Assembly (NCBI RefSeq): GCF_000019965.1
Contig: NC_010571.1
Location: forward strand, 992,001-1,056,000
Direction of reading: 5' to 3'
DNA: 64,000 nt
From: Opitutus terrae PB90-1
GTDB taxonomy: Bacteria > Verrucomicrobiota > Verrucomicrobiia > Opitutales > Opitutaceae
Each line of letters opens with the position of its first letter. Within the stretch, counting starts at the first letter, position 1. The position numbers and the translations under genes are program-made. Below the pieces are notes generated by a model. The model was not told where the DNA came from. It did no database searches and saw only the letters and a program-made list of their open reading frames with translations. Shown here piece after piece: positions 46,216-56,200 of this stretch.

Positions 46216-47768
46216 AGACCGCGCGGCGCAAGCGGGCCCCCGCGGCCAAACCCGTCCCGCAAGCATTGCTCGCGGCCGCGCTCGCCGCGCAGACCGACGG
46301 CGTGGTGCTGTCGCGCATCTGTGCGCCGCCCGTCCGGCTGAAGATTCTCTTCGCCAACGATGCGTTCTGCACCATGACGGGCCGCACCCGAGCGGAGTTG
46401 GGAGAACATCCGCAATGGATGCTGCACGTGGACGGCAGCGATTTCGATCAAGTGGAGCGATGGTTCCGCCGCGCGAAGGCGGGCCGCGGCTGTGCGGGCG
46501 AAGGCTATCTGCTGCACAAGGACGGCAGCACGTTTTACGCGGCGTGGCAGTTCAGCGCGGTGTTCGATCGGCGCGGTCGCCCGAGCCATTTGATCGCCAC
46601 GTATCGCGACACCACCGAAAAGCGCCGGCTGCAGGAATCGCTGGTGCAAACGCAGCGACTCGAGGCGGTAGGCCGGCTGGCCGGCGGCGTGGCGCACGAT
46701 TTCAACAACCTGCTATCGGTGATCAACGGCTACTGCGAGATGCTCGCGGCGCAGGTGTCCGATCGCCCGCAGGCGCTGCGCGAGGTGAGCGAGATCCATC
46801 GCGCCGGATTGCGCGCCGCAGGACTCACGCGGCAGCTGCTCGCGTTTGGGCGGCGGCAGCCGATGGATCCGCGCGTGATCAACCTGAACCGGCTGGTGCA
46901 GGAACACGCACAGATCATGAGCCGGTTAATCGGCAACGCGGGTCAGCTCGAGCTCGAGCTCGCGGAAAACATCGGCCGGGTGCGCGCGGACCCGTCGCAG
47001 TTCCAGCAGGTATTGCTCAACCTGGTGATCAACGCGCGCGACGCATTGCGGGATCGCGGCCGGATCACGATCAGCACGAGCAATCGCGAGATCAAGCCGG
47101 GCTTGAACCGGCGCAGTTCCGACACTCCACCTGGGCGCTACGTCTGCCTGACCGTGACCGACAACGGCACCGGCATCGACGCGGAAACACAGAAGCATCT
47201 TTTCGAACCGTTTTTCACGACCAAGCCCGAGGGCAAGGGCACCGGGCTCGGGCTCGCGCTGGTTTACGGCGTGGTCCAGCAGAGCGGCGGAACCATTCAG
47301 GTGCGGAGCGCGTTGCTGGCGGGTTCGACGTTTGAAATCCTGCTGCCGGAGGTGCGCGAGGCGGAGGACGACACTGCGCCGGCGAAGGCCACGCCGCTGC
47401 CGGCCACGCGCGGGCACGAAACGCTGCTCCTGGTGGAAGAGGACGAGCTCGTGCGCAAGATGATCGCCGGGATGCTGAATGCCGACGGCTATCGCGTGCT
47501 GGCGGTGCGCGACACCGCCGAGGCGCTTACCGCCAGCCGGGCTGCGGAGCGTCCAGTGCAGCTGCTGATCGCGAGTCCTGACGCGGACGGCCAGGCGCTC
47601 GCACACGAGCTCCACGCGCGATCGTCGGCGCTCCGAATGCTGTGTGTGGGGACGTTCGATACACTCAGGCCCGTGGGCTGGCTGGAGGCGAAGCGGCAGG
47701 CCACGATCGAGAAGCCCTTCGCGCTCAGCGAAGTCCTGCGTCACGTGCGCGCGTTGCTCGACGCGTGA
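46212..47768 (+). CDS. PAS histidine kinase with C-terminal pseudo-receiver
   Basis: This 518-aa soluble kinase has a PAS domain (residues about 20-135, [16 protein letters not shown] at its end), HisKA with His at about 162 ([13 protein letters not shown]), HATPase ([30 protein letters not shown]), then a receiver-like domain ([14 protein letters not shown], Lys in TIEKPF). In the receiver the phosphoacceptor Asp is replaced by Ser ([11 protein letters not shown]), so it probably cannot be phosphorylated. Without it the protein looks like NtrB-type kinases. The GTG start at 46212 overlaps the pdxH stop. No response regulator is adjacent. Confidence 0.92.
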   Translation: MKTARRKRAPAAKPVPQALLAAALAAQTDGVVLSRICAPPVRLKILFANDAFCTMTGRTRAELGEHPQWMLHVDGSDFDQVERWFRRAKAGRGCAGEGYLLHKDGSTFYAAWQFSAVFDRRGRPSHLIATYRDTTEKRRLQESLVQTQRLEAVGRLAGGVAHDFNNLLSVINGYCEMLAAQVSDRPQALREVSEIHRAGLRAAGLTRQLLAFGRRQPMDPRVINLNRLVQEHAQIMSRLIGNAGQLELELAENIGRVRADPSQFQQVLLNLVINARDALRDRGRITISTSNREIKPGLNRRSSDTPPGRYVCLTVTDNGTGIDAETQKHLFEPFFTTKPEGKGTGLGLALVYGVVQQSGGTIQVRSALLAGSTFEILLPEVREAEDDTAPAKATPLPATRGHETLLLVEEDELVRKMIAGMLNADGYRVLAVRDTAEALTASRAAERPVQLLIASPDADGQALAHELHARSSALRMLCVGTFDTLRPVGWLEAKRQATIEKPFALSEVLRHVRALLDA

Positions 47769-47880
47769 AATGGCGAACACCGGCCTTGACGTCTGGCGAC
47801 GCGACGCGCTCGTCGCTTCGTTCGAGAAAAACGCCACGAGGGCGTCGCGCTCCCACGGATAGCTCTGCTCCTGCTTCGCC

Positions 47881-48825
47881 GTGAGAATTCTCCTTACAGG
47901 CGCGTCCGGATTGGTGGGCTCGGCGTTCGCGCGGATCGCGGCGGCGTCGGGACAGGAAGTTGTTGGCGTGGTGGGACGATTCGGGGGTGAGTTGCCCGGG
48001 CTCGCGCGGCGCTGCATGTTGGATTTGACCGATGCAGCCGCGACGACGCGCGCGGTCGAGGCCGAGACACCGGAGGTCATCGTGAATGCGGCGGCGATCT
48101 CGGAGCCCGCAGTGTGCGAGCTCGACGGGGTGCGGTCCGAGGCGATGAACGTCGCGCTGCCCGCGCTGCTGGCGCGACTGGCGGTTCGGCTTGGGGCGCG
48201 GTTCCTGCATATTTCCTCGGAGCAGGTGTTTGATGGCGAGCGCAGTGAACCGTATTCGATCACGGACCCGCCGCGACCGATCAACCGCTACGGCCGGCAA
48301 AAACTCGCGAGTGAGCACGCGGTGCGGGAGATCGCGGGAGCGTCGGCGGCGATCGTGCGAGCGCCGCTGCTGATGGGCGACAGCGCGGGCGGCAAACGCG
48401 CGCTGCACGAACGGCTGCTGGCCGATTGGGCGGCAGGCCGGACGGCGCGGCTTTATATCGACGAGTTGCGGCAGCCGTGCACGGCGGAGAATCTCGCGCG
48501 GGTGCTCCTCGAGCTGGCGGCCCGCGCCGAACTCACCGGCGTGTTTCACTGGGCGGGCGCCGACCTACTCTCACGGCATGCGCTCGGACTTCGCGTACGC
48601 GAGCGTTTCGAATTAACTGACGCGGTGGCGCCGATCGTGGCGACCCGTCGTGCAGAAACGCCTGTAATCGCACGGGAGCGGCAGGCCTCCCTGGCGCTGG
48701 ATTTGGAGCCGTTGGCCAGCCGGTTGGCGACGCGACCGCAGTCAATCGAGGAGCAGCTCGCGACGCTGCGAGTGCCGGGGCCGCTGCAGGCGTGGTATCG
48801 CACCGCGCGAGTAGGAAACATGTGA
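47881..48825 (+). CDS. NAD-dependent sugar reductase/epimerase (RmlD-like)
   Basis: The 314-aa short-chain dehydrogenase of extended type has the NAD(P)-binding motif MRILLTGASGLVGSAFA at the N-terminus, ISSEQVFDGER, and the catalytic YxxxK in NRYGRQKLASE. The order and spacing resemble dTDP-4-dehydrorhamnose reductase (RmlD), but no other dTDP-rhamnose gene is nearby, so the substrate is open. It starts with GTG at 47881. The 112-base gap before it contains no clear promoter. Confidence 0.85.
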   Translation: MRILLTGASGLVGSAFARIAAASGQEVVGVVGRFGGELPGLARRCMLDLTDAAATTRAVEAETPEVIVNAAAISEPAVCELDGVRSEAMNVALPALLARLAVRLGARFLHISSEQVFDGERSEPYSITDPPRPINRYGRQKLASEHAVREIAGASAAIVRAPLLMGDSAGGKRALHERLLADWAAGRTARLYIDELRQPCTAENLARVLLELAARAELTGVFHWAGADLLSRHALGLRVRERFELTDAVAPIVATRRAETPVIARERQASLALDLEPLASRLATRPQSIEEQLATLRVPGPLQAWYRTARVGNM

Positions 48826-48886
48826 GCCGGGCCGCGAACGCAGAAGTGCAGCCTTGGCATCGCGCGCGGGCTGATTTGCGCTGGCG

Positions 48887-49672
48887 GTGGTGAAACCGAC
48901 TTTGGAGATTCTGCCGGCGCGGACCGGCGGTGCGGCCGAAAACATGGCGCTCGATTTCCTGCTGCTGCAGCGGTATCCGCGCGCAACTGCGCCGCGCTTC
49001 CGACACTACAGCTGGCGGGCGCCCGCGTTCACGTTCGGCTACAGCCAGAAGATCGCTTTCGTCCGCAGCGTGCTCCCTGCGGGCGAGACGTTCGAGCTGT
49101 GCCGCCGGCCGACGGGCGGCGGCGTGGTGGATCATCGCGACGACTGGACGTTCGCGCTGGTGATTCCCCGCGGACATCCGCTCGAGGAGGTGCGCGCGAT
49201 TGAAAGCTATCGCGCGATCCACGAGAGCCTCGCCGAGGCGCTGCGGCGGCAGGGAGTGCCGGCCGCGACGAAGAACACCGAGGTGGAGCGCGTTGTCCCC
49301 AACGCACTCGTGCGAGATGCCACAGCTTCTGAGCCAATCGAAGCGGCCACGAACGCCAGCACGACCGCCGGACCCGGCGTGTGCTTCGAGCGAGCCGAAT
49401 TGTTCGATGTGATTCATGAAGCCAGCGGCAGGAAGATCGCCGGCGCCGCGCAGAAGCGGAACAAGCACGGGCTGCTGTTCCAAGGCTCGTTGTGGCGGCC
49501 GGCGCTGGGACAGCCGCTCGACGATGAGCAGCTGCTGCAGGATTTCACCGAATTGCTGGCCCGCGCGCTCGCGCTGCCGGCGGAATCGGTGCCCTGGCCC
49601 GAGCTGAACGAGGACGAAGTGAGCGGTCTGACGGAGCAATACAGCTCCCCCGAATGGATCGAGTGGCGCTGA
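48887..49672 (+). CDS. lipoate-protein ligase family protein
   Basis: The 261-aa protein belongs to the biotin/lipoate ligase fold: LEILPARTGGAAENMALDFL at the start, HYSWRAPAFTFGYSQ, the RRPTGGGVVDHRDDWTFALV segment with the RRxxGGG motif, and the lysine-bearing SGRKIAGAAQKRNKHGLLFQ. Such proteins attach or transfer lipoate or octanoate to lipoyl domains. About 30 polar residues (NALVRDATASEPIEAATNAS and around) lie before the FDVIHEASGRK strand, longer than usual. Start: GTG at 48887 (a second GTG follows directly). Whether it is a ligase, an octanoyltransferase or an amidotransferase cannot be decided here. Confidence 0.87.
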   Translation: MVKPTLEILPARTGGAAENMALDFLLLQRYPRATAPRFRHYSWRAPAFTFGYSQKIAFVRSVLPAGETFELCRRPTGGGVVDHRDDWTFALVIPRGHPLEEVRAIESYRAIHESLAEALRRQGVPAATKNTEVERVVPNALVRDATASEPIEAATNASTTAGPGVCFERAELFDVIHEASGRKIAGAAQKRNKHGLLFQGSLWRPALGQPLDDEQLLQDFTELLARALALPAESVPWPELNEDEVSGLTEQYSSPEWIEWR

Positions 49673-49708
49673 GCCGGCCGACCGGCGCCGCTGGAGACCG
49701 CGAACTCG

Positions 49709-52700
49709 TTAGGGCGAGGGGTTGCTCACGATGCGGTCGGTCACGTCTTCGCCATCGTGTACCAGCCGCGCGCGGTTGTGCTGCGCGGGCAGCAACACGT
49801 TGTGAGACGTGGTTCCTGCCACGAACCGGACCGAACGCACGCCACCGGTGACGATGACGGCGCGGCCATTGGCCTGCTCGAGATTGCCGCCGGTGATCGC
49901 CGTGTCGAAAGAGGAACCGAGCGTCAGTACCGGCGTGGCGTCGTCGTGCGCGTCGATGTCGCCGACGAATACCGAGCCGACGAAAGCGACTTCGGGCGCA
50001 TGGATTCCCGTAAAACCCCGGGTGCCGAAGAAGCTGACGTTGCCGGCGCGCACGCTTCCGAAGAACGTGTTGCGGCTGAGAATGGCGAGGTAGGCGATGT
50101 CGGCGACACCGTCGTACTCGGTCGTGGGCTTGAACAGGCCTTGGTTCACCGCGGTGAGCGAACCGACGCTCAAGATCGTCACGTCGGTCGTTTCATCCGC
50201 ATCGGTGATGACGATCGCCGCGTGGCCCTTCATGTAGGCGACGTCCGGCTGGTTGTAGCGCGAAGCGACAGCGGGGCCTGATTCGCCCGTAAGCACCACG
50301 GTCAGCGTGCCCGCGCCGGAAAACTCCACCTGTACGATGTCGTCGTTCAAATCCACGAACGAGATGCGGCTGACCTGCCCGGGATCGGCGGTGATGCTCG
50401 CCACGCGCCCGCGCAGCAGCAGCTGGTCGTACGTATTGCCGTTCGGGTGCCGGATGTCGGGGCCTATCTCCTGCGCATCGCCGAAAAGTTTCAACCCGAG
50501 GAGCCCCAGTTTCGGCCCGACGATCACGGTCGGACTCGAGCGAACGCCGGTGTCGTTCGTCGCGGTCACGTGGTACAAGCCCGTGTCGGACAGACCGCCC
50601 GGGATCGTCAACGCGCTCGTCACACGATCGTGGCTGGGCGTCAGCGTCACCGGATGCACGGTATCGGCCAGCCCGTCGTGGTACCACGTCAACGCAGGCA
50701 GCGGATTGCCCGAGCCGATCCCGTAAAGGGTACTGAGTTGGCCTGGCAAAAACGACAAATTCGACGGCGCGTACTCGCCGAGGAATGCTGGCGCGGCCGG
50801 CGTGGTCGTAACGGCGAGCGCGATCGGCGCGGAGGTCACCGCTCCGTGCGCATTCGTGATCGTCACGGTGTAGTCGCCCGCGTCGGCTGGCCCGGTCGCA
50901 GCAACGGTGTACGACGCCTCGGTCGCGCCGACGATGGGGACGCCGTTCTTGCTCCATTGATAGGTGACGGGCAGAAGTCCGCCCGCAGTGACCGCCAGCG
51001 TGGCGCGGCCTCCCACCGAGAGCGCGCCCGAGGCGGAATTCGTGGAGGCAAGCACCTTGGGCACGGGATCGACGCTCGGGCTGGTCGGCTCCGTCCGCTG
51101 CAGCTGCACGAGGGTCTGATAGCCCGCGTTGTGATCGAGCGCCGTCAGCCGGCCATTCGCGCTCACCTCCACCGCCACGGGAAAATGCGAGTGCGGTATG
51201 TCCGCGCGCACGCGCGTCTCGGCCGGCGCGCCCACCGCGCGCAGCGCGTCGTACAGCACGCCGCCGACCTCGCGGGTGTGAAAGCGATCGGTTGGCCACA
51301 CGTCCCCACCCTCGTAACGATACTCACCGCGGCCGTTCTGGTCGTAGCGCACAAACGACAGCGTGTAAGGGATCGGACTGCCCCGCCGCGAACCGATCAC
51401 CACGACGCCGCCATCCGGCAGCGGCACGAGCGCCCGCATGATGTCGGGCAGCGCAATCTCGCGGATCTCGAACCCGGCGTCCTGCAGCCCGTCAGGCTTG
51501 TAACGATAGACGGTAAGCACCGGATCCTCCGGGATGCTCGGCGCGCGTGCGACGGCGAACACGGCGCCTTCGGGCGCGACAGCGAACACGCCGCGCCCGT
51601 CGCTGTCGTCGGTGTTTGAGGGCACGACCACGGGAGTGTAGGTGGGGTCCGGATTGCCATCCGGATCGAACCGGTCGAGCCGGTACATCGTAGTCGTAGC
51701 GGTGAGGGCGTGCAGTCGATAGATTCGGCCGGCCGCGTCGACCTGGACTTCGCCGGTAGCCAGTGGGAAGCCAGCGTCCAGCGAGCCGTCGGCGTTGAAC
51801 CGCCGCAGGGGACCCGCTTCGCCGCCGGGAGCGAACGTGGCGAGCACCTTGCCGGCGGGTTGCACGACCAGTGAGACCACGCTCGAGCCGTTTTGCGCGG
51901 GCGCAAACGTCGGGTCGAGCGAGCCGTCCGCATTCAGCCGCACGAACCCGTTGCTGACCTGCGTGCCGTTAACATGGTCGACGTCGCCGGCGATCACGAG
52001 CTTGCCGTCGGGCTGCCGCGCGAACGCGGTGATCCGTGCCTGCGCGCGGACCACCGGCTGGTAAGCAGCGTCGATGGTGCCGTCGGCGAGCACGTGCGTG
52101 ATCCAGTGATCCGCCGCCGCACGGGCATGGGTCAGCGGCGAGGCGAAGTAGAACGTGCCATCGGCCGCGAGCACGGGCATCGTGACACTGACCTCCGTGA
52201 TGAGAGCGAAGCTGCTGTCGATCGTGCCGTCGGGATTCAGTCGCTTCACGCCGGGCGCAGGTCCGTCATACGCGTGGTAGATGATCTTCCCGTCGCTTTG
52301 TTGCGGACCGAAAATTACCTGTTCGCCGAGCACCGCCGAATGGAAGCTCGGATCGTGGGAGCCATCGGCATTCACGCGCAGGATGCCGCGCGGCAGCCCG
52401 GGGCCGAGGATCGAGGTATTGGCATAGCTCACCAACATCCGACCATCGCTCTGCGGGTAGACACGTTGCGGATCTGCGTGGTCGGGGAACGGTACCGCGT
52501 TGGCGTTGAGCGTCGGGTCCACGGTTCCGTCCGCGAGCAGCCGCGCGAGCCCGTGGAGATTCGCAGCGCCGAGATTCACAAACGAGCCCGCCACCATGAA
52601 CCGGCCGTCAGCGAGCACCGTCACGCTGAAGTGCTCCCACTCGCCCGCGAGACTCGTTTCCTGAAACGGTGACGTGAACGAACTCGAGACCGTGCCGTCG

Positions 52701-53239
52701 GCGTTCAGCACGCACAGCCGGGTCTGCCGGAGGCCGTCGACGGTGAGAAAATTGCCCGTCAGGAGGATGCGGTCGCCGGCCTGCAGCTGGGCGCTGATCG
52801 CGATCGTTCCCGGGTCAAAGATGGGGGAATGAAACGTGGCGTCGCTCGAACCGTCGGGCCTGAGCCGCACCAGCGTACTGGCGGCGGTCGTGCCTTCCGT
52901 GCGCGTGTGCCAGACAAGCACCCGACCATCAGCGTAAGCGACGAGTGGCCAGTGAATCCCGTCCGGCGCCAACACAAAGGAGTCGTCCACCGATCCGTCG
53001 GCGTTCAGCCGCGTCAGTCCGGAAGGACGCAGCACACCGTTGAGGTAGGTTGTGACCGGGTCCTGCGAGACGATGAGCTTGCCGCTCGGCGTGGCGAGCA
53101 ACTGCACGGACCGCGGCCGGGTGGAGCTTTCGAGCACCGCAGTGAACGCGGGATCGGTCTCCCAGTACTCCGCCCGGGCCGGGGCCAGCCCCAACGCCAG
53201 CAACACCACCACCAGGACCATGCGGCTCCGGGAGTTCAT
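49709..53239 (-). CDS. giant secreted delta-60 repeat protein with Ig-like domains and shared C-terminal domain (copy A)
   Basis: This 1176-aa exported protein has a signal peptide at residues 1-23 (MVLVVVLLALGLAPARA). Residues about 25-600 are a chain of at least ten delta-60 (DUF5122) beta-propeller repeats, recognisable by units such as LNADGSVDDSF, RPDGSSDATF, LADGTVDPTL and NADGSLDPTF. Then come Ig-like modules (YQWSKNGVPIVGATEASYTV, DAGDYTVTITNAHG) and a C-terminal domain of about 270 residues also found in the next two genes: LLLRGRVASITADPGQV, FVDLNDDIVQVEFSGAGTL, then YDGVADIAYLAILS, ending SNPSP. The domain is rich in short repeated strands, like a beta-helix. It probably acts at the cell surface or outside; its function is unknown. 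Confidence 0.88.
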   Translation of the reverse strand: MNSRSRMVLVVVLLALGLAPARAEYWETDPAFTAVLESSTRPRSVQLLATPSGKLIVSQDPVTTYLNGVLRPSGLTRLNADGSVDDSFVLAPDGIHWPLVAYADGRVLVWHTRTEGTTAASTLVRLRPDGSSDATFHSPIFDPGTIAISAQLQAGDRILLTGNFLTVDGLRQTRLCVLNADGTVSSSFTSPFQETSLAGEWEHFSVTVLADGRFMVAGSFVNLGAANLHGLARLLADGTVDPTLNANAVPFPDHADPQRVYPQSDGRMLVSYANTSILGPGLPRGILRVNADGSHDPSFHSAVLGEQVIFGPQQSDGKIIYHAYDGPAPGVKRLNPDGTIDSSFALITEVSVTMPVLAADGTFYFASPLTHARAAADHWITHVLADGTIDAAYQPVVRAQARITAFARQPDGKLVIAGDVDHVNGTQVSNGFVRLNADGSLDPTFAPAQNGSSVVSLVVQPAGKVLATFAPGGEAGPLRRFNADGSLDAGFPLATGEVQVDAAGRIYRLHALTATTTMYRLDRFDPDGNPDPTYTPVVVPSNTDDSDGRGVFAVAPEGAVFAVARAPSIPEDPVLTVYRYKPDGLQDAGFEIREIALPDIMRALVPLPDGGVVVIGSRRGSPIPYTLSFVRYDQNGRGEYRYEGGDVWPTDRFHTREVGGVLYDALRAVGAPAETRVRADIPHSHFPVAVEVSANGRLTALDHNAGYQTLVQLQRTEPTSPSVDPVPKVLASTNSASGALSVGGRATLAVTAGGLLPVTYQWSKNGVPIVGATEASYTVAATGPADAGDYTVTITNAHGAVTSAPIALAVTTTPAAPAFLGEYAPSNLSFLPGQLSTLYGIGSGNPLPALTWYHDGLADTVHPVTLTPSHDRVTSALTIPGGLSDTGLYHVTATNDTGVRSSPTVIVGPKLGLLGLKLFGDAQEIGPDIRHPNGNTYDQLLLRGRVASITADPGQVSRISFVDLNDDIVQVEFSGAGTLTVVLTGESGPAVASRYNQPDVAYMKGHAAIVITDADETTDVTILSVGSLTAVNQGLFKPTTEYDGVADIAYLAILSRNTFFGSVRAGNVSFFGTRGFTGIHAPEVAFVGSVFVGDIDAHDDATPVLTLGSSFDTAITGGNLEQANGRAVIVTGGVRSVRFVAGTTSHNVLLPAQHNRARLVHDGEDVTDRIVSNPSP

Positions 53240-53269
53240 CGCTCGATCTCTTTCAGTAATACGACAGCT

Positions 53270-56200
53270 TCAGGGCGAGGGGTTCACCACAATCTGATCG
53301 GTGACGTCCACGCCGTCCTGTTCGAGCCGGGCGTGGTTGCGCTGCGCCGGCAGCAGCGTGCCCTGCGAGGTGGTGCCATCCACGAACCGCAGGCGCGTCA
53401 GCCCGCTCACCCGCACGGCGCGACCACCAGGCTGCTCCAGGTCGCCACCGCAGATGAGCGTCTCGCCGTCGGCTCCCCCCAGCAGGAGAACAGGTGTTGC
53501 CGTGAAGTCCTCGATGTTACCGAGGTAGACTGGACCAGTGAAACGAACTCCGGGTGCATAAACACCCGTGAAGCCCCGCGCGTCGAAGAAGTTCACGTTG
53601 GCGCAGCGGAGACTGCCAAATTTCCCGCTCCGGCTGAGAACCGCAACGAAAGCGATGTCCGCCACGCCGTCATACGTGACGTCGCTTCGGAACAGCGACT
53701 GATTGTACGCGTTGGCACGTCCCACGCTGAAAACGGAGAGGTTCGTCGTCTCGTCTGCTCCGGTCACCACAATCCCGGCGTGGCAGCGTACGTAGCTGAC
53801 GCCTGGCTGCACATAGTATTCGGGTGCCCGCGGCGCGTTTGCGTCCCGAATACTTGGGACTAGCGACACGGTGCCCGCGCCGGAAAGCTCCACTTGCACG
53901 ATATCGTGATCCAGATCGACGAACGAGAGCCGGGTGACCTGCCCGGGATCCGCGGTGAACGCCGCCGCAGGGCCGCGCAGCAGCAGCTGGTCGATGGTGC
54001 GGCCACTCGGATGCAGCGTGTCGGGTCCGACCTCGGTCGCATCGCCGACGAGTTTTCTGGTCGAGGCTAGTCCCACCAACATCGGCGACGAGGTAACGGT
54101 GCCATGGTCGTTAGTCGCGACGATGGTGTAGAGGCCCGTGTCCGCCGGGTCGGCTTTGATGTAGATGTCGCGTTGTCGGCTGGTGGGACCCAGATCGTAG
54201 TCTTCGATCGGCGGTACGAAATAGTTCACGACCGGAGCAGGGACGATCCGTCCGTTATGCTCCCAGTGCACCGTTGGCACCGGGTTGCCGGTTGCGGTGG
54301 CGATGAAGGAACGGGCGTCGGTCGTGAGGACCAGCTCTGCGGGCGGTTGCGGGGAAGGCACGCGAGCCGGTGGCAGCACATCGTAATCGACCACGGTCAC
54401 CGTCGGTGCGGCGGGCGTGGTGTTGTAGGTGACGCCGGCCGGCGCTGAAGTGGCAGAGCCGTAGGCGTTGGTCGCAGTAACCGTGTAGCTCCCCGCACCC
54501 GCCGCCGACGTCGTCACCTTGAAGTGACTGGCCGTGGCGCCGGCGATCGGCACGCCGTCTTTGTGCCATTGCAGCGTTTGCGGAAGCGCACCGCCACTGC
54601 TCGCATAGAGCACCATCTCGCCGCCCATGTTCAGCACACCACCGTCTGGGATTGAAGGCTCCGGCACGGCGTCGAACGTGGGCGTGCCTGCGGAAGTCTT
54701 CGTGTAGATCGAGAATCCGTCGACGTTCGTCACGAGTTTCCCATCTGCACCCACATCGAGCTTCAAGGCCGAAGATTCGAGCCGCAGTTCGATCGCGTGG
54801 TGACTCTGCGCGGCCGCTCCCGACTCGCGCAGGAGATCGTGAACCACGCCCGCGACCTCGAGACCGTGAGCTGGCAGCAGCGGCGACGGATTCGCGCCGA
54901 GTGGCTCGCCGTAGAACAGAAAATCCACCGCGCCCACGGCGGTGTAGCGGAAGTAGCTGAGGGTGAACTGGCCGGATTGCGACGTAGCTCCGATCGCCAG
55001 CAGCCGACCGTCGGGCAGCGGAACCAGCGCGAGAAGGTTGTCGGGAAGAGGCCTGGCTTCGCTCGAAAAACTCGTGTCGGCCGATCCATCGGCGAGATAG
55101 CGCTTCAGCGCGCTTACCGGCGAGTCGCCGGGGGTGCGTTGAGCTGTCACTGCCATGCTGCCGTCGGGCCAAACCGCGAAGATCGAACTGGTCGCCGGCA
55201 CGGCCGGGAAGGTGGCATCGAGCACCCCGTCCGCGGAGTAGCGAATGATCTGGAATCCACTCGCCGTGGCCTCGGCGGCGTAGATCCGGCCAGTACTGTT
55301 GAATGCGATCTGGGAGGCATAGCGCTCCAGCTTGTGGAACGTCGGATCGCGACGGCCGTCGGCATTCAGCCGCACGACTCCCGCGAACCAGTCGCCTGGG
55401 AATCCCGGCTGGAACAGTTCGATGATGGGTTTGCCGCTGCTGGGCTGAACCCAGACACGCTCAGCGTATTCGTAGGGAGAGAGTTCGGGCCCAAAGGAAG
55501 GGTCGATTGAGCCGTCGGGCCGCAACTCAGCCATCTCCCACGCGACGGGCTGGCCATTCACATGGTCGAAATCCCCGGCGAGAAACAACGTGCCGTCGGA
55601 CGCGCGTGCGAAGGTACTGATGTCGGCCGGCACCGTCAGGTGCGGCCGGTAACTCTCGTCGATCGTGCCATCGCTGCGGATTCGGGAGATGCGGATTCCC
55701 GCCGCCTGTCGCGGCGCCATGAGCGCCGAGGCCACGTAGAACCAGCCGTCGTCTCCCAAGATCGGGCGGACGACGGCGTATGGCGGGGCCTTTTCCGTTG
55801 CGACGACGAAGCTCTCGTCGGCTGAACCGTCCACATTCAGCCGGCGTAGCTCACGGCGCGACGTGCCCGTTGGTTCGACCAAATAGAGGAGTTTGCCGTC
55901 AGTTTGAAGTGGCCCAAATGACGAGACAGCGCCGAACGGCGGAATAAAAGTCGGGTCGCGCGAGCCGTCGGGGTTGAGCGCCCATAGCGACCCGCTCGCG
56001 ACGAGCAGGCGTTCACCCGCCTGGAACACGTCGGTGACCGATCCGAGCAGCAGCACTCCCGCGAGGGTGAACGTATCGTCAATGCTGCCGTCAGCAGCCA
56101 GCCGGGCGAGATAGCCGAGCCGGTTCGGGCCAAGATCTTTGAAGTCGCCGTAGACGATGATCTTCCCATCCGGGAGGGGCAATGCCGAGACCAGCCATGC

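Noticed and set aside
47881-48825. Assignment as rmlD within a dTDP-rhamnose cluster
   Set aside because: No rmlA, rmlB or rmlC neighbour; the fold fits but the substrate is not shown.
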